Assembly: GCF_025144725.1 (NCBI RefSeq)
Contig: NZ_JALXKS010000014.1
Span: forward strand, 1 to 60,209
Direction: 5' to 3'
Source of the DNA: Brevibacterium sp. p3-SID960
GTDB lineage: Bacteria; Actinomycetota; Actinomycetes; Actinomycetales; Brevibacteriaceae
DNA length: 60,209 bases
Shown here: positions 1 to 8,599 of the stretch, in pieces
How the letters are laid out: each line of letters starts with the position of its first letter
Numbering within the stretch: position 1 is the first letter of the stretch
Position numbers and translations under genes: made by a program
Notes under the pieces: model-generated
The model's database searches: none
Told to the model about the DNA's origin: nothing
What the model saw: only the letters and a program-made list of their open reading frames with translations

Positions 1-7
1 CGGGAAC

Positions 8-1018
8 TCAGCTCAGCTTGCCGGCCTTCCAGTCCTCGGCGAAATCTGGGTTGTCCTCGAGCCATTCGGCCACGGCCTCTTCGAGGTTCTCGCCGCCGTA
101 GTTCTCATCGGAGAACATGACGTTCTCCAGGCTGGCGAGGTTCTCGTCATCGAGGACGAGGTTCTGCAGCAGCTGCGCGGCCTTCGGGTTGTCCTCGGCG
201 AAGCCGTCACGGGCGAAGTTGTAGATCACTTCAGCTCCGCCCATGGCGCCCTCGGGGTCTTCGAGGTCGCGGACCGGGAAGGCGTCGTAGGCCCAGTGCG
301 GGCGCCACAGAGTCACAGCGACGTTGTCACCGGAGTCGGTGGCCTTCTTCAGCTGTGCGAGCATCGCCGGGGTCGAGGAGATCTTGAAGTCGAGGTTGTC
401 CAGACCATAGGTCGGGATGGCCTCATTCTCCGTCGTCGATGTCAGACCGGCGCCGGGCTCGATGCCGTAGAGGGCGTTGCCGTATTCGTCGCCCATGTCC
501 TTGAGGTCGGCGATGGACTGGGCTGGAGAGTCCTCGTTGACGGCGATGGTGAGCTTGGCGTTGTTGTACCAGCAGCCGTGAACCTCCATCTTGTCGCCGA
601 ATTCCTCGATGTAGTCCTTGTGCGTCAGCGGCATCCAGCCGTCGAGGACGACGTCGATGTCGCCGTTGGCGACACCGGTGAAGCCGGGCCCGGCCTGGAA
701 GCTCTCGATGTCGACGGAGTAGCCGTCCTCTTCGAGGACAGCCTTCGTCAGGTGGGCTGCGGCGAAGGACTCGTCCCAGCCGTCGAATGCACCGAGGGTG
801 ATGTCGGTGTTGTCGTCTGCCTCGGTTTCAGTGATGTCCTGGGCGGTGGCGCCGGGGGTGCAGTTCTCCCAGTCGCGATCCGGGTCAGCCATCTCGGCCT
901 GAGGGCCGTCGCCGTTGCCTGATCCGCCGTTGGATTCGGATCCGCCGCCGCATGCGGTGAGCGCGAGAACCGATGCGGCCAGGATGCCGCCGGTCTTGGT
1001 CAGAGTCGAGAGTTTCAT
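8..1018 (-). CDS. Glycine betaine/proline-type ABC transporter, substrate-binding lipoprotein
   Basis: Extracellular solute receptor of an osmoprotectant importer. The N-terminus is a lipoprotein signal peptide with lipobox LTAC and Cys23 as the lipidation site, followed by a Gly/Ser-rich linker. The remainder matches the OpuAC/ProX type II periplasmic-binding family (ITLGAFDGWDES start, GIEPGAGLT loop, VTLWRPHW near the C-terminus, the Trp-rich pocket expected for quaternary ammonium ligands). 336 residues is normal length. Start ATG is preceded by AGGAAAGAGG. It is the last gene of a permease and ATPase operon on the same strand, 54 bp after the permease. Ligand identity (betaine, carnitine, proline betaine) cannot be fixed from sequence. 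Confidence 0.9.
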   Translation of the reverse strand: MKLSTLTKTGGILAASVLALTACGGGSESNGGSGNGDGPQAEMADPDRDWENCTPGATAQDITETEADDNTDITLGAFDGWDESFAAAHLTKAVLEEDGYSVDIESFQAGPGFTGVANGDIDVVLDGWMPLTHKDYIEEFGDKMEVHGCWYNNAKLTIAVNEDSPAQSIADLKDMGDEYGNALYGIEPGAGLTSTTENEAIPTYGLDNLDFKISSTPAMLAQLKKATDSGDNVAVTLWRPHWAYDAFPVRDLEDPEGAMGGAEVIYNFARDGFAEDNPKAAQLLQNLVLDDENLASLENVMFSDENYGGENLEEAVAEWLEDNPDFAEDWKAGKLS

Positions 1019-1072
1019 TGGACGATACCTCTTTCCTGTGTTCTTCTGCGGATGTATGAGAGCGGTGGACGG

Positions 1073-1939
1073 TCAGCCGGTGGAGGCCGCCGCAGCCCGG
1101 GTGGCTGGGCTGCGGGCGCCGAGGGCGGCGGTGACGCGGTCGAGATAGATGGCGATGATGACAACGGCGAGTCCAGCTTCGACGCCGAGCGGCACATCGA
1201 GTGAGCTGATCGAGCGCATGACCTGGCCGCCCAGCCCGCCGGCACCGGCCATACCGGCCAGCACCACCATCGACAGGGCGAGCATGATGACCTGGTTGAC
1301 ACCGGCCATGATCGTCGGCATCGCCAGCGGAAGCTGGACGCGGCCGAGGATGTGCCCCTCGGAGGCGCCGAAGGCGTGACCGGCCTCGACGACCTCCCGG
1401 TCGACCTGGCGGATGGCCAGTTCGGTCAGGCGCACGCCCGGCGGCATCGCGAAGATGATCGTGGCGATGGCCCCGGGAACCTGGCCGACGCCGAACATGA
1501 CGATGGCAGGGACCAGATAAGCCAGCGCCGGCATCGACTGCATGAAGTCGAGGACCGGCCGCACGACGGTGGAGACGACCTGCGACTTAGCTGCGAGGAT
1601 GCCGATCGGAAGGGCCAGCAGCAGCGCGAAGATGACGGCGACGATGACGAGGGAGATCGTCGACATGGCCGTTTCCCACTGATCGAGTGCGGCCAGCAGG
1701 TAGAAGCCGAGCAGGGTGAAGGTCGCCAGCTTCCACGACGCCGCCACCCAGGCGACTGCGGTGAAGATGAGGATCATGATGAGGAAGTGCGGATACGTCA
1801 GCGCTGACTCGATGTTGTCGTACAGAGCGTCGAGCAGCCAGGTGACGCCGTTGATGAGCCAGCCGAACGCGTCTTCGAACCAGTCGAGGAACGCCTCCGC
1901 CCAGTCGCCCAGCGGGATGCGCGGTTTGAGAAAGTCCAT
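1073..1939 (-). CDS. Glycine betaine/proline-type ABC transporter permease
   Basis: Membrane subunit of the importer, 288 residues, OpuAB/ProW type. After a hydrophilic N-terminus it has about six hydrophobic helices and the BPD_transp_1 coupling region (EAGHAFGASEGHILGRVQLP, EAA-type loop), followed by MAGVNQVIMLALSMVV, a very characteristic ProW segment. Start ATG is 2 bp beyond the upstream ATPase stop codon and its ribosome-binding site AGGAGG lies inside the end of the ATPase gene, so the two are likely translationally coupled. The product pairs with the ATPase at 1942-3246 and the receptor at 8-1018. Confidence 0.92.
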   Translation of the reverse strand: MDFLKPRIPLGDWAEAFLDWFEDAFGWLINGVTWLLDALYDNIESALTYPHFLIMILIFTAVAWVAASWKLATFTLLGFYLLAALDQWETAMSTISLVIVAVIFALLLALPIGILAAKSQVVSTVVRPVLDFMQSMPALAYLVPAIVMFGVGQVPGAIATIIFAMPPGVRLTELAIRQVDREVVEAGHAFGASEGHILGRVQLPLAMPTIMAGVNQVIMLALSMVVLAGMAGAGGLGGQVMRSISSLDVPLGVEAGLAVVIIAIYLDRVTAALGARSPATRAAAASTG

Positions 1940-1941
1940 GC

Positions 1942-3246
1942 TCAGTCCTCCTGATTCTGCTCGTCGTCGACTGCAGCGGCAGTCGAGCCGCTCGCCGGGG
2001 ATGACCCGCCGGCGGCGGCCGCGCCGGCTTCTGTCAGAGCCTCCGGCGGGGACGCCGTCGAGGTGTCGCTCGTGGCGGAGGCCATCGCATTGAGCAGCTG
2101 GATGCGCGGGATGATGCCGACCAGCCGGTTCTTGTCATCGGTCACCGCCAGCGGCGCGAGCGCCTCGGCGCTGGGGGCGAACAGGTCGGACAGCGGCGTG
2201 TCCACTGAGACTCTGAGCAGGCCCTCAGTGCGCAGCAGCCCGCTGAGGTCGCTGGTTCCTGCGCGGGCGGCGGCGACGACATCGTCATCGGTGACGATAC
2301 CGAGCAGCTGGCGGGAGCGGTCGGTGACGAACAGGGCTGAGACGTTGTGCTCCTCCATCGTGCGGGCGGCCACCCGCGGGCCGGCGCTCACCGGCACGAC
2401 CGCATCGGTGGTCTTCATGACCGAACCGGCCGTGAGCACGCGGGTGCGGTCGACATCCTGGATGAAGGACGCGACATAGTCATCGGCTGGGGAGGTGAGG
2501 ATCTCCTCGGCGGTGCCGATCTGCACGATCCGGCCAGCGCGCATGACCGCGATCCGGTCGCCGAGGTACATCGCCTCGTTGAGGTCGTGGGTGATGAAGA
2601 TGATCGTCTTGTTCAGCGACGACTGCAGCTCGACGAGCTGCTCCTGCATCTCGCGCCGGATCAGCGGGTCGAGTGCCGAGAACGCTTCGTCCATGAGGAG
2701 GATGTCTGATTCCGAGGCGAGCGCGCGGGCCAACCCGACGCGCTGCTGCATGCCGCCGGAGAGCTGGCTGGGATACTTGTCGCCCCACCCGTCGAGACCG
2801 ACGACCTCGAGCCAGTGATCGGCGCGTTCAAGGCGTTCGGTCTTGGCGACCTCTTTGATCTCAAGGGCGTAGGCGGCGTTCTCACGCACCGTGCGGTGCG
2901 GCATGAGCGCGAAGTGCTGGAAGACCATGGCGATGTTGTCCCGGCGCACGCGCCTCAGCTGGGCTGCCGACATCTGGGAGATATCCTCGCCGGCCACGCG
3001 CACCGTTCCCGAGGTGGGCGACCACAGTCCGTTGATCATCCGGATGAGGGTGGACTTGCCGGAGCCGGAGAGGCCCATGACGACGAAGCTCTCACCGCGT
3101 TCGACGGTGAAGCTGGCGTCGATGACGGCAGCGGTACCGAGGTGGGAGAGCTCTTCGCGGTCGGCGCCGGCTTCGAGGCGTTTGACGACGTCGCGCCCGC
3201 GCTTTCCGAAGACCTTGTAGACGTGTGAGGCTTCGACGACTGCCAC
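1942..3246 (-). CDS. Glycine betaine/proline-type ABC transporter ATP-binding protein with CBS domains
   Basis: ATPase of the importer, OpuAA/ProV family. It has Walker [10 protein letters not shown], signature LSGGMQQRV, Walker [14 protein letters not shown] and H-loop FITHDLNE, then two C-terminal CBS domains, which in OpuA-type proteins sense ionic strength, and an Ala/Ser-rich tail. The frame stays open to a GTG at 3276, but AAAGAAAGG lies inside that extension, about 12 bp before the GTG at 3246. That and the homology start ([13 protein letters not shown]) favour 3246. First gene of the operon, so its promoter should lie in 3250-3700. Confidence 0.9.
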   Translation of the reverse strand: MAVVEASHVYKVFGKRGRDVVKRLEAGADREELSHLGTAAVIDASFTVERGESFVVMGLSGSGKSTLIRMINGLWSPTSGTVRVAGEDISQMSAAQLRRVRRDNIAMVFQHFALMPHRTVRENAAYALEIKEVAKTERLERADHWLEVVGLDGWGDKYPSQLSGGMQQRVGLARALASESDILLMDEAFSALDPLIRREMQEQLVELQSSLNKTIIFITHDLNEAMYLGDRIAVMRAGRIVQIGTAEEILTSPADDYVASFIQDVDRTRVLTAGSVMKTTDAVVPVSAGPRVAARTMEEHNVSALFVTDRSRQLLGIVTDDDVVAAARAGTSDLSGLLRTEGLLRVSVDTPLSDLFAPSAEALAPLAVTDDKNRLVGIIPRIQLLNAMASATSDTSTASPPEALTEAGAAAAGGSSPASGSTAAAVDDEQNQED

Positions 3247-3700
3247 TGCGGTCGGATACCTTTCTTTCGGCAACACAGGTGCGTGACCCAGCGCAGCAAG
3301 AGAACAGGAGAGCGCGCAAGGCTGTGGTCGATCCCGGGCTGGCGACCGACAAGCAGGTCAGAGCGCTGCCAGGCCACGACCACCAGTCTATGGAGCCGCA
3401 CACCGCAGACACCCTGACGACGCAGGGCTGCCTCACGATTCGCTCTCGCGAACTGCTCAGAAAAGACGAGATGACCTGGGCAAACACTGAAAATCAGAAC
3501 GTTACCCCATCGTTACGCCGCCCACGGTTGACGACTGCTGCACAGCGGCGTGCGGCGCACTGGGAGCACATCTGCCGTAGGCGCGGCTCCGTCAGCTCTC
3601 GACAGCCACACCCGCGGCCCGGGGTTTGCACGACAAGTTGTAGAATCAAACGAGCTCGCACCGCGGGTGTGGGCCGGCAGGAATGAGCTGGGGAGGTGGC
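3247..3700. other. Intergenic region between divergent transporter and copper-cluster genes
   Basis: No convincing gene. Several frames are open here but none has family resemblance or a ribosome-binding site. It must hold the promoter of the leftward betaine operon and of the rightward gene at 3701. Visible elements are a direct repeat of GTTAC at about 3502-3518 (GTTACCCCATCGTTAC), and TAGAAT at 3641-3646, a possible -10 for the rightward gene overlapping the small palindrome ACAAGTTGT. Confidence 0.4.
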
Positions 3701-4402
3701 ATGAGCAGGCAGCTGCGCATCTGGCGGTCGGTTGGTGCGGCATTCATCGCCACCGCAATCGCGACGCTCTTCCATCTCGGCGCCCACGGCAGCGCCTCAC
3801 TGCTGGCCGGCATCGTGTGCTTCGTGCTCACCCTGTGGATCGGCGTGCTGCTGGCCGGTCGGCGGCTCGGGATCCTTTCGCTCAGCGCGATCGTGGCGTT
3901 CGCGCAGCTGGCGCTGCATCACCTCATGACGCTGTTCAGCCACGTCCCGCTCATCATCAGCGGCCACAGCGGCCGGGTCTACCTGCAGCTGGGCACCGGT
4001 GCCGGCAGCGGTGCGCACGCCCACCACTTGACCGACGCCGAGGTCTCGGCCGCCGTCGCCGACACCGCCGCAACCGCCGGGCAGGCCGCCGCAACCGCCG
4101 GGCAGGCTGCCGCACAAACCGGCGCGGGCGCCTCGATGCTCATCGCCCACCTGCTCTCAGCTGTCGTCACGATCGCGATCCTCAAATGCGGTGAAGAGTT
4201 CGTCTTCGCCCTCATCCAGGCAGCCGTCGGCCCGATCGCCACTGCCTTCACCCGCTTCGTCCCGCTCGTCATGCCCCCGCGGCTGCCATTGCAGGTCGCT
4301 CCGGCGCTGGCCGCGGTCACGCCCGCTGTGCTCGACTCCCGGTTCAGACGCGGCCCGCCGTCGGTCCTCTTCACCCGCCTGCAGGCACCCACGCCTGCCT
4401 GA
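3701..4402 (+). CDS. Hypothetical multi-pass membrane protein next to copper chaperone
   Basis: Unknown function, 233 residues. Start ATG at 3701 is chosen over ATG 3683 because GGGGAGG precedes it at good spacing. There are about three hydrophobic helices in the first 85 residues, then a His-containing hydrophilic stretch (SGHSGR, GAHAHHL), an Ala/Thr/Gly/Gln-rich repeated segment (TAATAGQAAATAGQAAAQTG), and one or two more hydrophobic helices. The gene order membrane protein, PCu(A)C chaperone, DyP peroxidase suggests a role in extracytoplasmic copper handling, but that is context only. The His-rich loop might bind metal. Confidence 0.7.
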   Translation: MSRQLRIWRSVGAAFIATAIATLFHLGAHGSASLLAGIVCFVLTLWIGVLLAGRRLGILSLSAIVAFAQLALHHLMTLFSHVPLIISGHSGRVYLQLGTGAGSGAHAHHLTDAEVSAAVADTAATAGQAAATAGQAAAQTGAGASMLIAHLLSAVVTIAILKCGEEFVFALIQAAVGPIATAFTRFVPLVMPPRLPLQVAPALAAVTPAVLDSRFRRGPPSVLFTRLQAPTPA

Positions 4403-4468
4403 TCTGCACCACCGGTCTCCCGCCTCGGGAGCGGCGCAGGTCCTCACCCATCTGAACCCTGTGCCCCG

Positions 4469-4508
4469 GCAGGGCCCTCACAGCACCCCGATTGCGGTGC
4501 TGCCCTGC
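4469..4508 (+). other. Stable hairpin in the leader of the copper chaperone gene
   Basis: Outer stem GCAGGG/CCCTGC (4469-4474 with 4503-4508) encloses an inner stem CAGCACC/GGTGCTG (4481-4487 with 4496-4502). It sits 45 bp upstream of the GTG start at 4553 and has no T-tract. It could be an attenuator, an RNA processing site or a weak terminator for the gene upstream. Confidence 0.45.
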
Positions 4509-4552
4509 GTGCACCAGCGTGCACGGCACGCAAGAGCAAAGGACTCACCACA

Positions 4553-5224
4553 GTGAAGAAGACCATCGCATTCCGCACCGCCGCTGCCGCCTCCGCCCTC
4601 GGCCTAGCACTGACCCTGACCGCCTGCGGCGGCACCGACGGCAGCGACGCCTCCACCGGGGCCGACGGCACCGACGCCCAGGAGGACGAGGCGGCCACCG
4701 CCGAATCGGCCCTGACCCTCGAAGACGGCTGGGTCAAGGCCGTCGACAAGGACCACGGCATGATCGCCGTGTTCGGCACCCTGAAGAGCAGCTCCGAGCA
4801 GGACATCCATCTCACCGCCGCCGAGTCCTCGGTCGCCGGAATGGCCGAGCTGCACGAGACCGTCGAAGACAACTCGGGCTCGACGAAGATGCAGGAGAAG
4901 GAAGGCGGCTTCGTCATCCCCGCCGGCGGTGAGCTGAAGCTGGAGCCGGGCGGCGACCACATCATGCTCATGAAGCTCAAGGAGAGCATCGAGCCCGGTG
5001 CCGAGGTCACCACGACGCTCAAGACCGACGCCGGTGACTTCGACGTCACCGTCCCGGCCAAGGAGTTCGCCGGCGCCCAGGAGGAATACGACCAGGGCGA
5101 CGGCTCGGACATGGACCATGCCGACCACGAGGACCATGGCGACCACGAGGACCACGGCGACCACGAGGCCCACGACCACGAGGCCCACGACCACGGCGAT
5201 GAGGAAGACGGACACGATCACTGA
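4553..5224 (+). CDS. PCu(A)C-type copper chaperone lipoprotein with His-rich tail
   Basis: Extracytoplasmic Cu(I) chaperone (DUF461/PCuAC family), usually linked to copper delivery to cytochrome oxidase. Lipobox LTAC gives Cys25 as the lipid anchor. The copper ligands of the family are visible: His101, Met113, His136 and Met138, i.e. H-x11-M-x22-H-x-M. After the domain the last 45 residues are almost entirely His, Asp and Glu (DHEDHGDHEDHGDHEAHDH), a probable second metal-binding tail. GTG start with AAAGGA upstream; 223 residues. Followed by a strong hairpin and then a DyP peroxidase. Confidence 0.9.
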   Translation: MKKTIAFRTAAAASALGLALTLTACGGTDGSDASTGADGTDAQEDEAATAESALTLEDGWVKAVDKDHGMIAVFGTLKSSSEQDIHLTAAESSVAGMAELHETVEDNSGSTKMQEKEGGFVIPAGGELKLEPGGDHIMLMKLKESIEPGAEVTTTLKTDAGDFDVTVPAKEFAGAQEEYDQGDGSDMDHADHEDHGDHEDHGDHEAHDHEAHDHGDEEDGHDH

Positions 5225-5248
5225 TCGGCCCTGACCTGCTGCCTGGAG

Positions 5249-5270
5249 CCGGCCGGTGCCGACCGGCCGG
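5249..5270 (+). terminator. Intercistronic GC-rich hairpin
   Basis: Perfect 9-bp stem CCGGCCGGT/ACCGGCCGG with a 4-base loop, extendable by outer pairing CTGCC/GGCAG. It lies 25 bp after the copper chaperone stop and 37 bp before the DyP start. No T-run follows, so it may terminate only partly and set the ratio of the two products. Confidence 0.5.
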
Positions 5271-5306
5271 TCCGGGCAGCCGCCTACCTCTGAGGAGATG
5301 ATTTCT

Positions 5307-6620
5307 GTGGAGATCGATCGCCGGCGTCTGCTCGGCGCCTCCGCGCTCGGCGTCGGGGCAGGAGCCGCCGGTGCCGGACTCGGGTTCCTGACCGGCCGTC
5401 AGCAGCCAGCCGCCACGGCCCAGCCCCAGCCCGACACCTCGGGCCTCAACGGCGTCCAGATCGAGCCGTTCTACGGCGAGCACCAGTCCGGGGTCGAGAC
5501 GATCCCGCAGGCGCACGCCATGTTCGTCTCACTGACACGCAAGGATGACACCGATGCCACGCGGCTCATCCGGATGCTCAAGCTGCTGACCGACGATGCC
5601 GCGCTCATGACCCAGGGTGCCGCGCCCCTGGCCGACACCGAACCCGAGCTCAACGAGCGCCCGGCCCGGCTGACGGTGACCTTCGGGTTCGCCCGCGGGC
5701 TCGTCGAGCTCGCAGGCAGCCAGCACGTCCCCGGCTGGCTGGGCCCGCTGCCGGCATTCGGCATCGACCGGCTTGAGGACCGGCTGTGCCGCGGCGACCT
5801 GCTGCTGCAGGTGTGCGGCGATGATCCGTTCACCATCGCGCATGCGGTGCGGATGCTGCTCAAGGACGCCCGCGCCTTCATGGACGTCGCCTGGGCGCGG
5901 TCGAGCTTCCGCCGCTCCTACGGCTCCGATCCGCAGGGCACAACGACCCGCAACCTCTTCGGCCAGGTCGACGGGACCGCCAACCCGGGACCAGGTTCGG
6001 AGGACTTCGCCCGGCTGGTGTGGGGCACGAGCCTCGGGCAGGCCAGCCCGGTGTTCTCCGCCCGCGGCGAACCCCCGCTCGATCTGGCAGCCGACTACCC
6101 GGAGTGGCTGAAGGGCGGGACGTCGCTGGTGCTGCGCGACATCGAGATGAACCTCGCCACCTGGGATGAGGCCGACCGGCCGGCCCGCGAGTTCTCGATC
6201 GGCCGCGACCTGAAGAAGGGCGCTCCGATGACCGGCACCGAGGAGCACGATATCCCGGATCTGGAGGCCACCGACGACAAGGGCTTCACGATCATCTCCC
6301 CGGCCAGCCATGTCGCGCGCAGCCGCAACAACGCAGCCCCGGAGCAGCAGATCTTCAGGCGCGTGTACAACTACCATTCGGTGCCCGACGCCGCCGATGC
6401 TGCCACCGGGCCGACCGGCAGTGCGATCGTCGGAACGGCCGGGCTCATGTTCGCCTCCTACCAGGCCTCGGTCGAGAGGCAGTTCCTGCCGATCCAGCAA
6501 CGCCTCGACGAGGTCGACCTGCTGAATCAGTGGACCGCGCCGATCGGCTCGACCGTGTGGGCGATCCCGCCGGGCGCGGCTGAGGGCGAGTACATCGGCC
6601 AGGCGCTCTTCGAGTCGTGA
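5307..6620 (+). CDS. Dyp-type heme peroxidase, Tat-exported (EfeB-like)
   Basis: Heme peroxidase of the DyP superfamily, A-type/EfeB-like, exported folded through Tat. The N-terminus has the twin-arginine motif DRRRLLG followed by a long Gly/Ala hydrophobic stretch. The DyP signature GQVDG is at about residues 219-223, and the proximal heme His is in SHVARSR near residue 335, followed by the conserved FRRVYNYH. GTG at 5307 is chosen because AGGAG sits 9 bp upstream; ATG at 5298 would touch that site. 437 residues. EfeB members act in iron uptake (EfeUOB), but no efeU or efeO is next to it. The neighbour here is a copper chaperone. Confidence 0.9.
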   Translation: MEIDRRRLLGASALGVGAGAAGAGLGFLTGRQQPAATAQPQPDTSGLNGVQIEPFYGEHQSGVETIPQAHAMFVSLTRKDDTDATRLIRMLKLLTDDAALMTQGAAPLADTEPELNERPARLTVTFGFARGLVELAGSQHVPGWLGPLPAFGIDRLEDRLCRGDLLLQVCGDDPFTIAHAVRMLLKDARAFMDVAWARSSFRRSYGSDPQGTTTRNLFGQVDGTANPGPGSEDFARLVWGTSLGQASPVFSARGEPPLDLAADYPEWLKGGTSLVLRDIEMNLATWDEADRPAREFSIGRDLKKGAPMTGTEEHDIPDLEATDDKGFTIISPASHVARSRNNAAPEQQIFRRVYNYHSVPDAADAATGPTGSAIVGTAGLMFASYQASVERQFLPIQQRLDEVDLLNQWTAPIGSTVWAIPPGAAEGEYIGQALFES

Positions 6621-6638
6621 GTGCTCTAGGGTAGTGCC

Positions 6639-7388
6639 ATGACATCGCTGCCGTTCGTGGCGTCAGATCAGCCGCCTGCCGTCATCGTCCCGCTCGTCGC
6701 CGAGGACCTCGACGCACTCGGCCGGCTCGCCGCCGACTGCGCACAGACTGCCGGGATCGACGCGCGCGAATGGCGCGTCGATGCCCTGGCCGCCGGGCTG
6801 AGCGCGGCGGCAGGTGGGGTGTTCTCCGCGGGGCTGGCGGCGGTCCGTGCGCACACGGACCTGCCCGTGCTGCTCACCATCCGCACCGATTCCGAGGGCG
6901 GGGCCGCGGACCTCGACGAGGACGCCTACACCGCGCTCATCGGGCAGGCGATCGCTGCCGGCCCGGCTGCCGTCGACATCGAGTTCGCCCGCCGGGATGC
7001 CGGTGAGCTCATCACCGCCGCCGCCGAGGCGGGGGTCGCCTCGGTTGCCTCGGCGCACGACTTCACCGACACCCCGCCGTCGAAGCAGCTGCTGCGCACC
7101 CTCAAGGGCATGGCTGACCTCGGGGCTGATGTCGCGAAGATCGCGGTGATGCCGCATGACCGTTCCGATGTGCTCGAGGCGCTCAGAGCCGCCGACCGCG
7201 GCCGGGCCCGCCTGCGGATCCCGATCATCGTCATCGCGATGGGCCGGCGCGGCAGGCTCACCCGGCTCATCGGCGGCGAGTTCGGCTCTGTCGCCACCTT
7301 CGCGACCGTCGGCGAAGGTTCGGCCCCCGGTCAGGTGTCCGTGCCCGAGGTGCGTCAGACCCTGCAGATCCTCGCCGGTGAGGACTGA
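6639..7388 (+). CDS. aroD: Type I 3-dehydroquinate dehydratase
   Basis: Shikimate pathway enzyme, 3-dehydroquinate to 3-dehydroshikimate, class I Schiff-base aldolase type. Visible catalytic residues are Glu44-x-Arg46 in EWRVD, His140 in ASAHDF, and the Schiff-base Lys167 in AKIAVMP. The C-terminal GEFGSVATFATV and SAPGQ segments are also typical. 249 residues. The ATG follows a -10-like TAGGGT (6627-6632) by only six bases and has no Shine-Dalgarno, so a leaderless mRNA is likely. Most actinobacteria use the unrelated type II enzyme (AroQ); type I here may be an additional or substitute enzyme. Confidence 0.92.
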   Translation: MTSLPFVASDQPPAVIVPLVAEDLDALGRLAADCAQTAGIDAREWRVDALAAGLSAAAGGVFSAGLAAVRAHTDLPVLLTIRTDSEGGAADLDEDAYTALIGQAIAAGPAAVDIEFARRDAGELITAAAEAGVASVASAHDFTDTPPSKQLLRTLKGMADLGADVAKIAVMPHDRSDVLEALRAADRGRARLRIPIIVIAMGRRGRLTRLIGGEFGSVATFATVGEGSAPGQVSVPEVRQTLQILAGED

Positions 7389-7394
7389 GACGGC

Positions 7395-8594
7395 TCACCG
7401 GCAGGTCGTGCCGATGAGCTGCCGGTAGACCCGGCAGGCGCGTACGAGCTCGGCGACCTCGATCGCCTCATCGACATGGTGGGCCTGTTCGCTGATGCTG
7501 CCTGGGCCGTACACGATGGTCGGGACCCCGAAGTCCCGGGCGATGTAGCCGCCGTCGCAGGCTGCCGTCCACACCGTGCATTCGGGCACCTGCCCGGTCA
7601 CTGCCTCGGCTGCGGCCTCAAGCGTCGTGACGGCAGGGGAGTCGTGGTCGGTGATGAAGCCCGGCATCTCCATCGTCACCTCGACATCAAGGCCGATCCC
7701 ATCACCGGTGATGCCGGCCTCGGCAGCGGCAGCCATGAGCCAGCCGGCGATGCGCTCGGCGCTTTCGCCGGGCAGCAGCCGGCGGTCGAGTGAGATTCGG
7801 CAGGCATCGGCGACCATCGAGGTGCCCTGCCCGCCGGTGATGATGCCCGGACTCCACGACCCGGCCCCGAGCAGCGGATGCGCATGCGCGTCGAGATGTT
7901 CCTGGTTCTCCACGAGCACGGTGATGAGCCTCGCTGCGGCGATGATCGCCGAGCGGCCATCGGCTGGCCTGCCCGAATGGGCCGAGACGCCGCTCAGCTG
8001 CACCTCCAGATAGGCGTCTCCGCGGCAGGCGGTGACGATGTCCAGATCCGTCGGCTCGGCGACGATGCACGCGGCGAAGTGCTGCCCGGCGTGCGGGCCG
8101 AGCCCGTCTGCCACCAGCTGCCGGATGCCGGTGCCCAGGTCCTCCTCGTCGACGGTGACCGCCAGACTCACGGCAGCCGCGAGACAACCGGCGGCATGCG
8201 CGTCGGCGAGCGCGCACAAGACCGCGGCAAGCCCGCCCTTCATGTCTGCTGCCCCGCGCCCGGTGAGCCAGCCCGCGGCCAGCCGGGGTTCGAACGGATC
8301 GCCTGACCAGCCGTCTCCGGCGGGCACGACATCGGAGTGGCCGAGGAACAGCAGGCCCTCTGCCGGCTCGTCCGGCGCAGTGCTCGCCGCGGCTGGTGCG
8401 GTGACGACGATGTTCGGCCGGCCGCTGGCCACCTCGGCGATGTGCACGTGAAGCCCATGAGCGCGCGCGAACCCGGCGATGACACCCACGCTCGCCTCTT
8501 CGGTGCCACCGGGATTCTCACCTCGGGCGCGGATGAGGTCCCCGGTCAGCTCCGCCAGCCGGGCGGCCAGCTCGCCCGCAGCCCCGCCCGTCAT
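7395..8594 (-). CDS. M20 family metallo-deacylase/peptidase (ArgE/DapE type)
   Basis: Zinc hydrolase removing acyl groups from N-acyl amino acids or cleaving small peptides. Metal and catalytic residues are visible: LGHSDVV (H-x-D), GAADMKGG, the DEED pair, VAEPTD and the C-terminal EQAHHVDE. Full length, about 399 residues. Two starts are possible: ATG at 8594 with GGAAG 8 bp upstream (preferred), or GTG at 8603, which overlaps the upstream stop as GTGA. Either way it is coupled to the M24 gene at 8600-9979. Its substrate could be the N-acetyl-diaminobutyrate made by an ectoine hydrolase; that is inference from context. Confidence 0.82.
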   Translation of the reverse strand: MTGGAAGELAARLAELTGDLIRARGENPGGTEEASVGVIAGFARAHGLHVHIAEVASGRPNIVVTAPAAASTAPDEPAEGLLFLGHSDVVPAGDGWSGDPFEPRLAAGWLTGRGAADMKGGLAAVLCALADAHAAGCLAAAVSLAVTVDEEDLGTGIRQLVADGLGPHAGQHFAACIVAEPTDLDIVTACRGDAYLEVQLSGVSAHSGRPADGRSAIIAAARLITVLVENQEHLDAHAHPLLGAGSWSPGIITGGQGTSMVADACRISLDRRLLPGESAERIAGWLMAAAAEAGITGDGIGLDVEVTMEMPGFITDHDSPAVTTLEAAAEAVTGQVPECTVWTAACDGGYIARDFGVPTIVYGPGSISEQAHHVDEAIEVAELVRACRVYRQLIGTTCR

Positions 8595-8599
8595 CGCTG

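Noticed and set aside
3225..3686. Rightward 153-codon frame over the betaine operon promoter
   Set aside because: Overlaps the ATPase start, no ribosome-binding site, no family, and would run through the promoter region.
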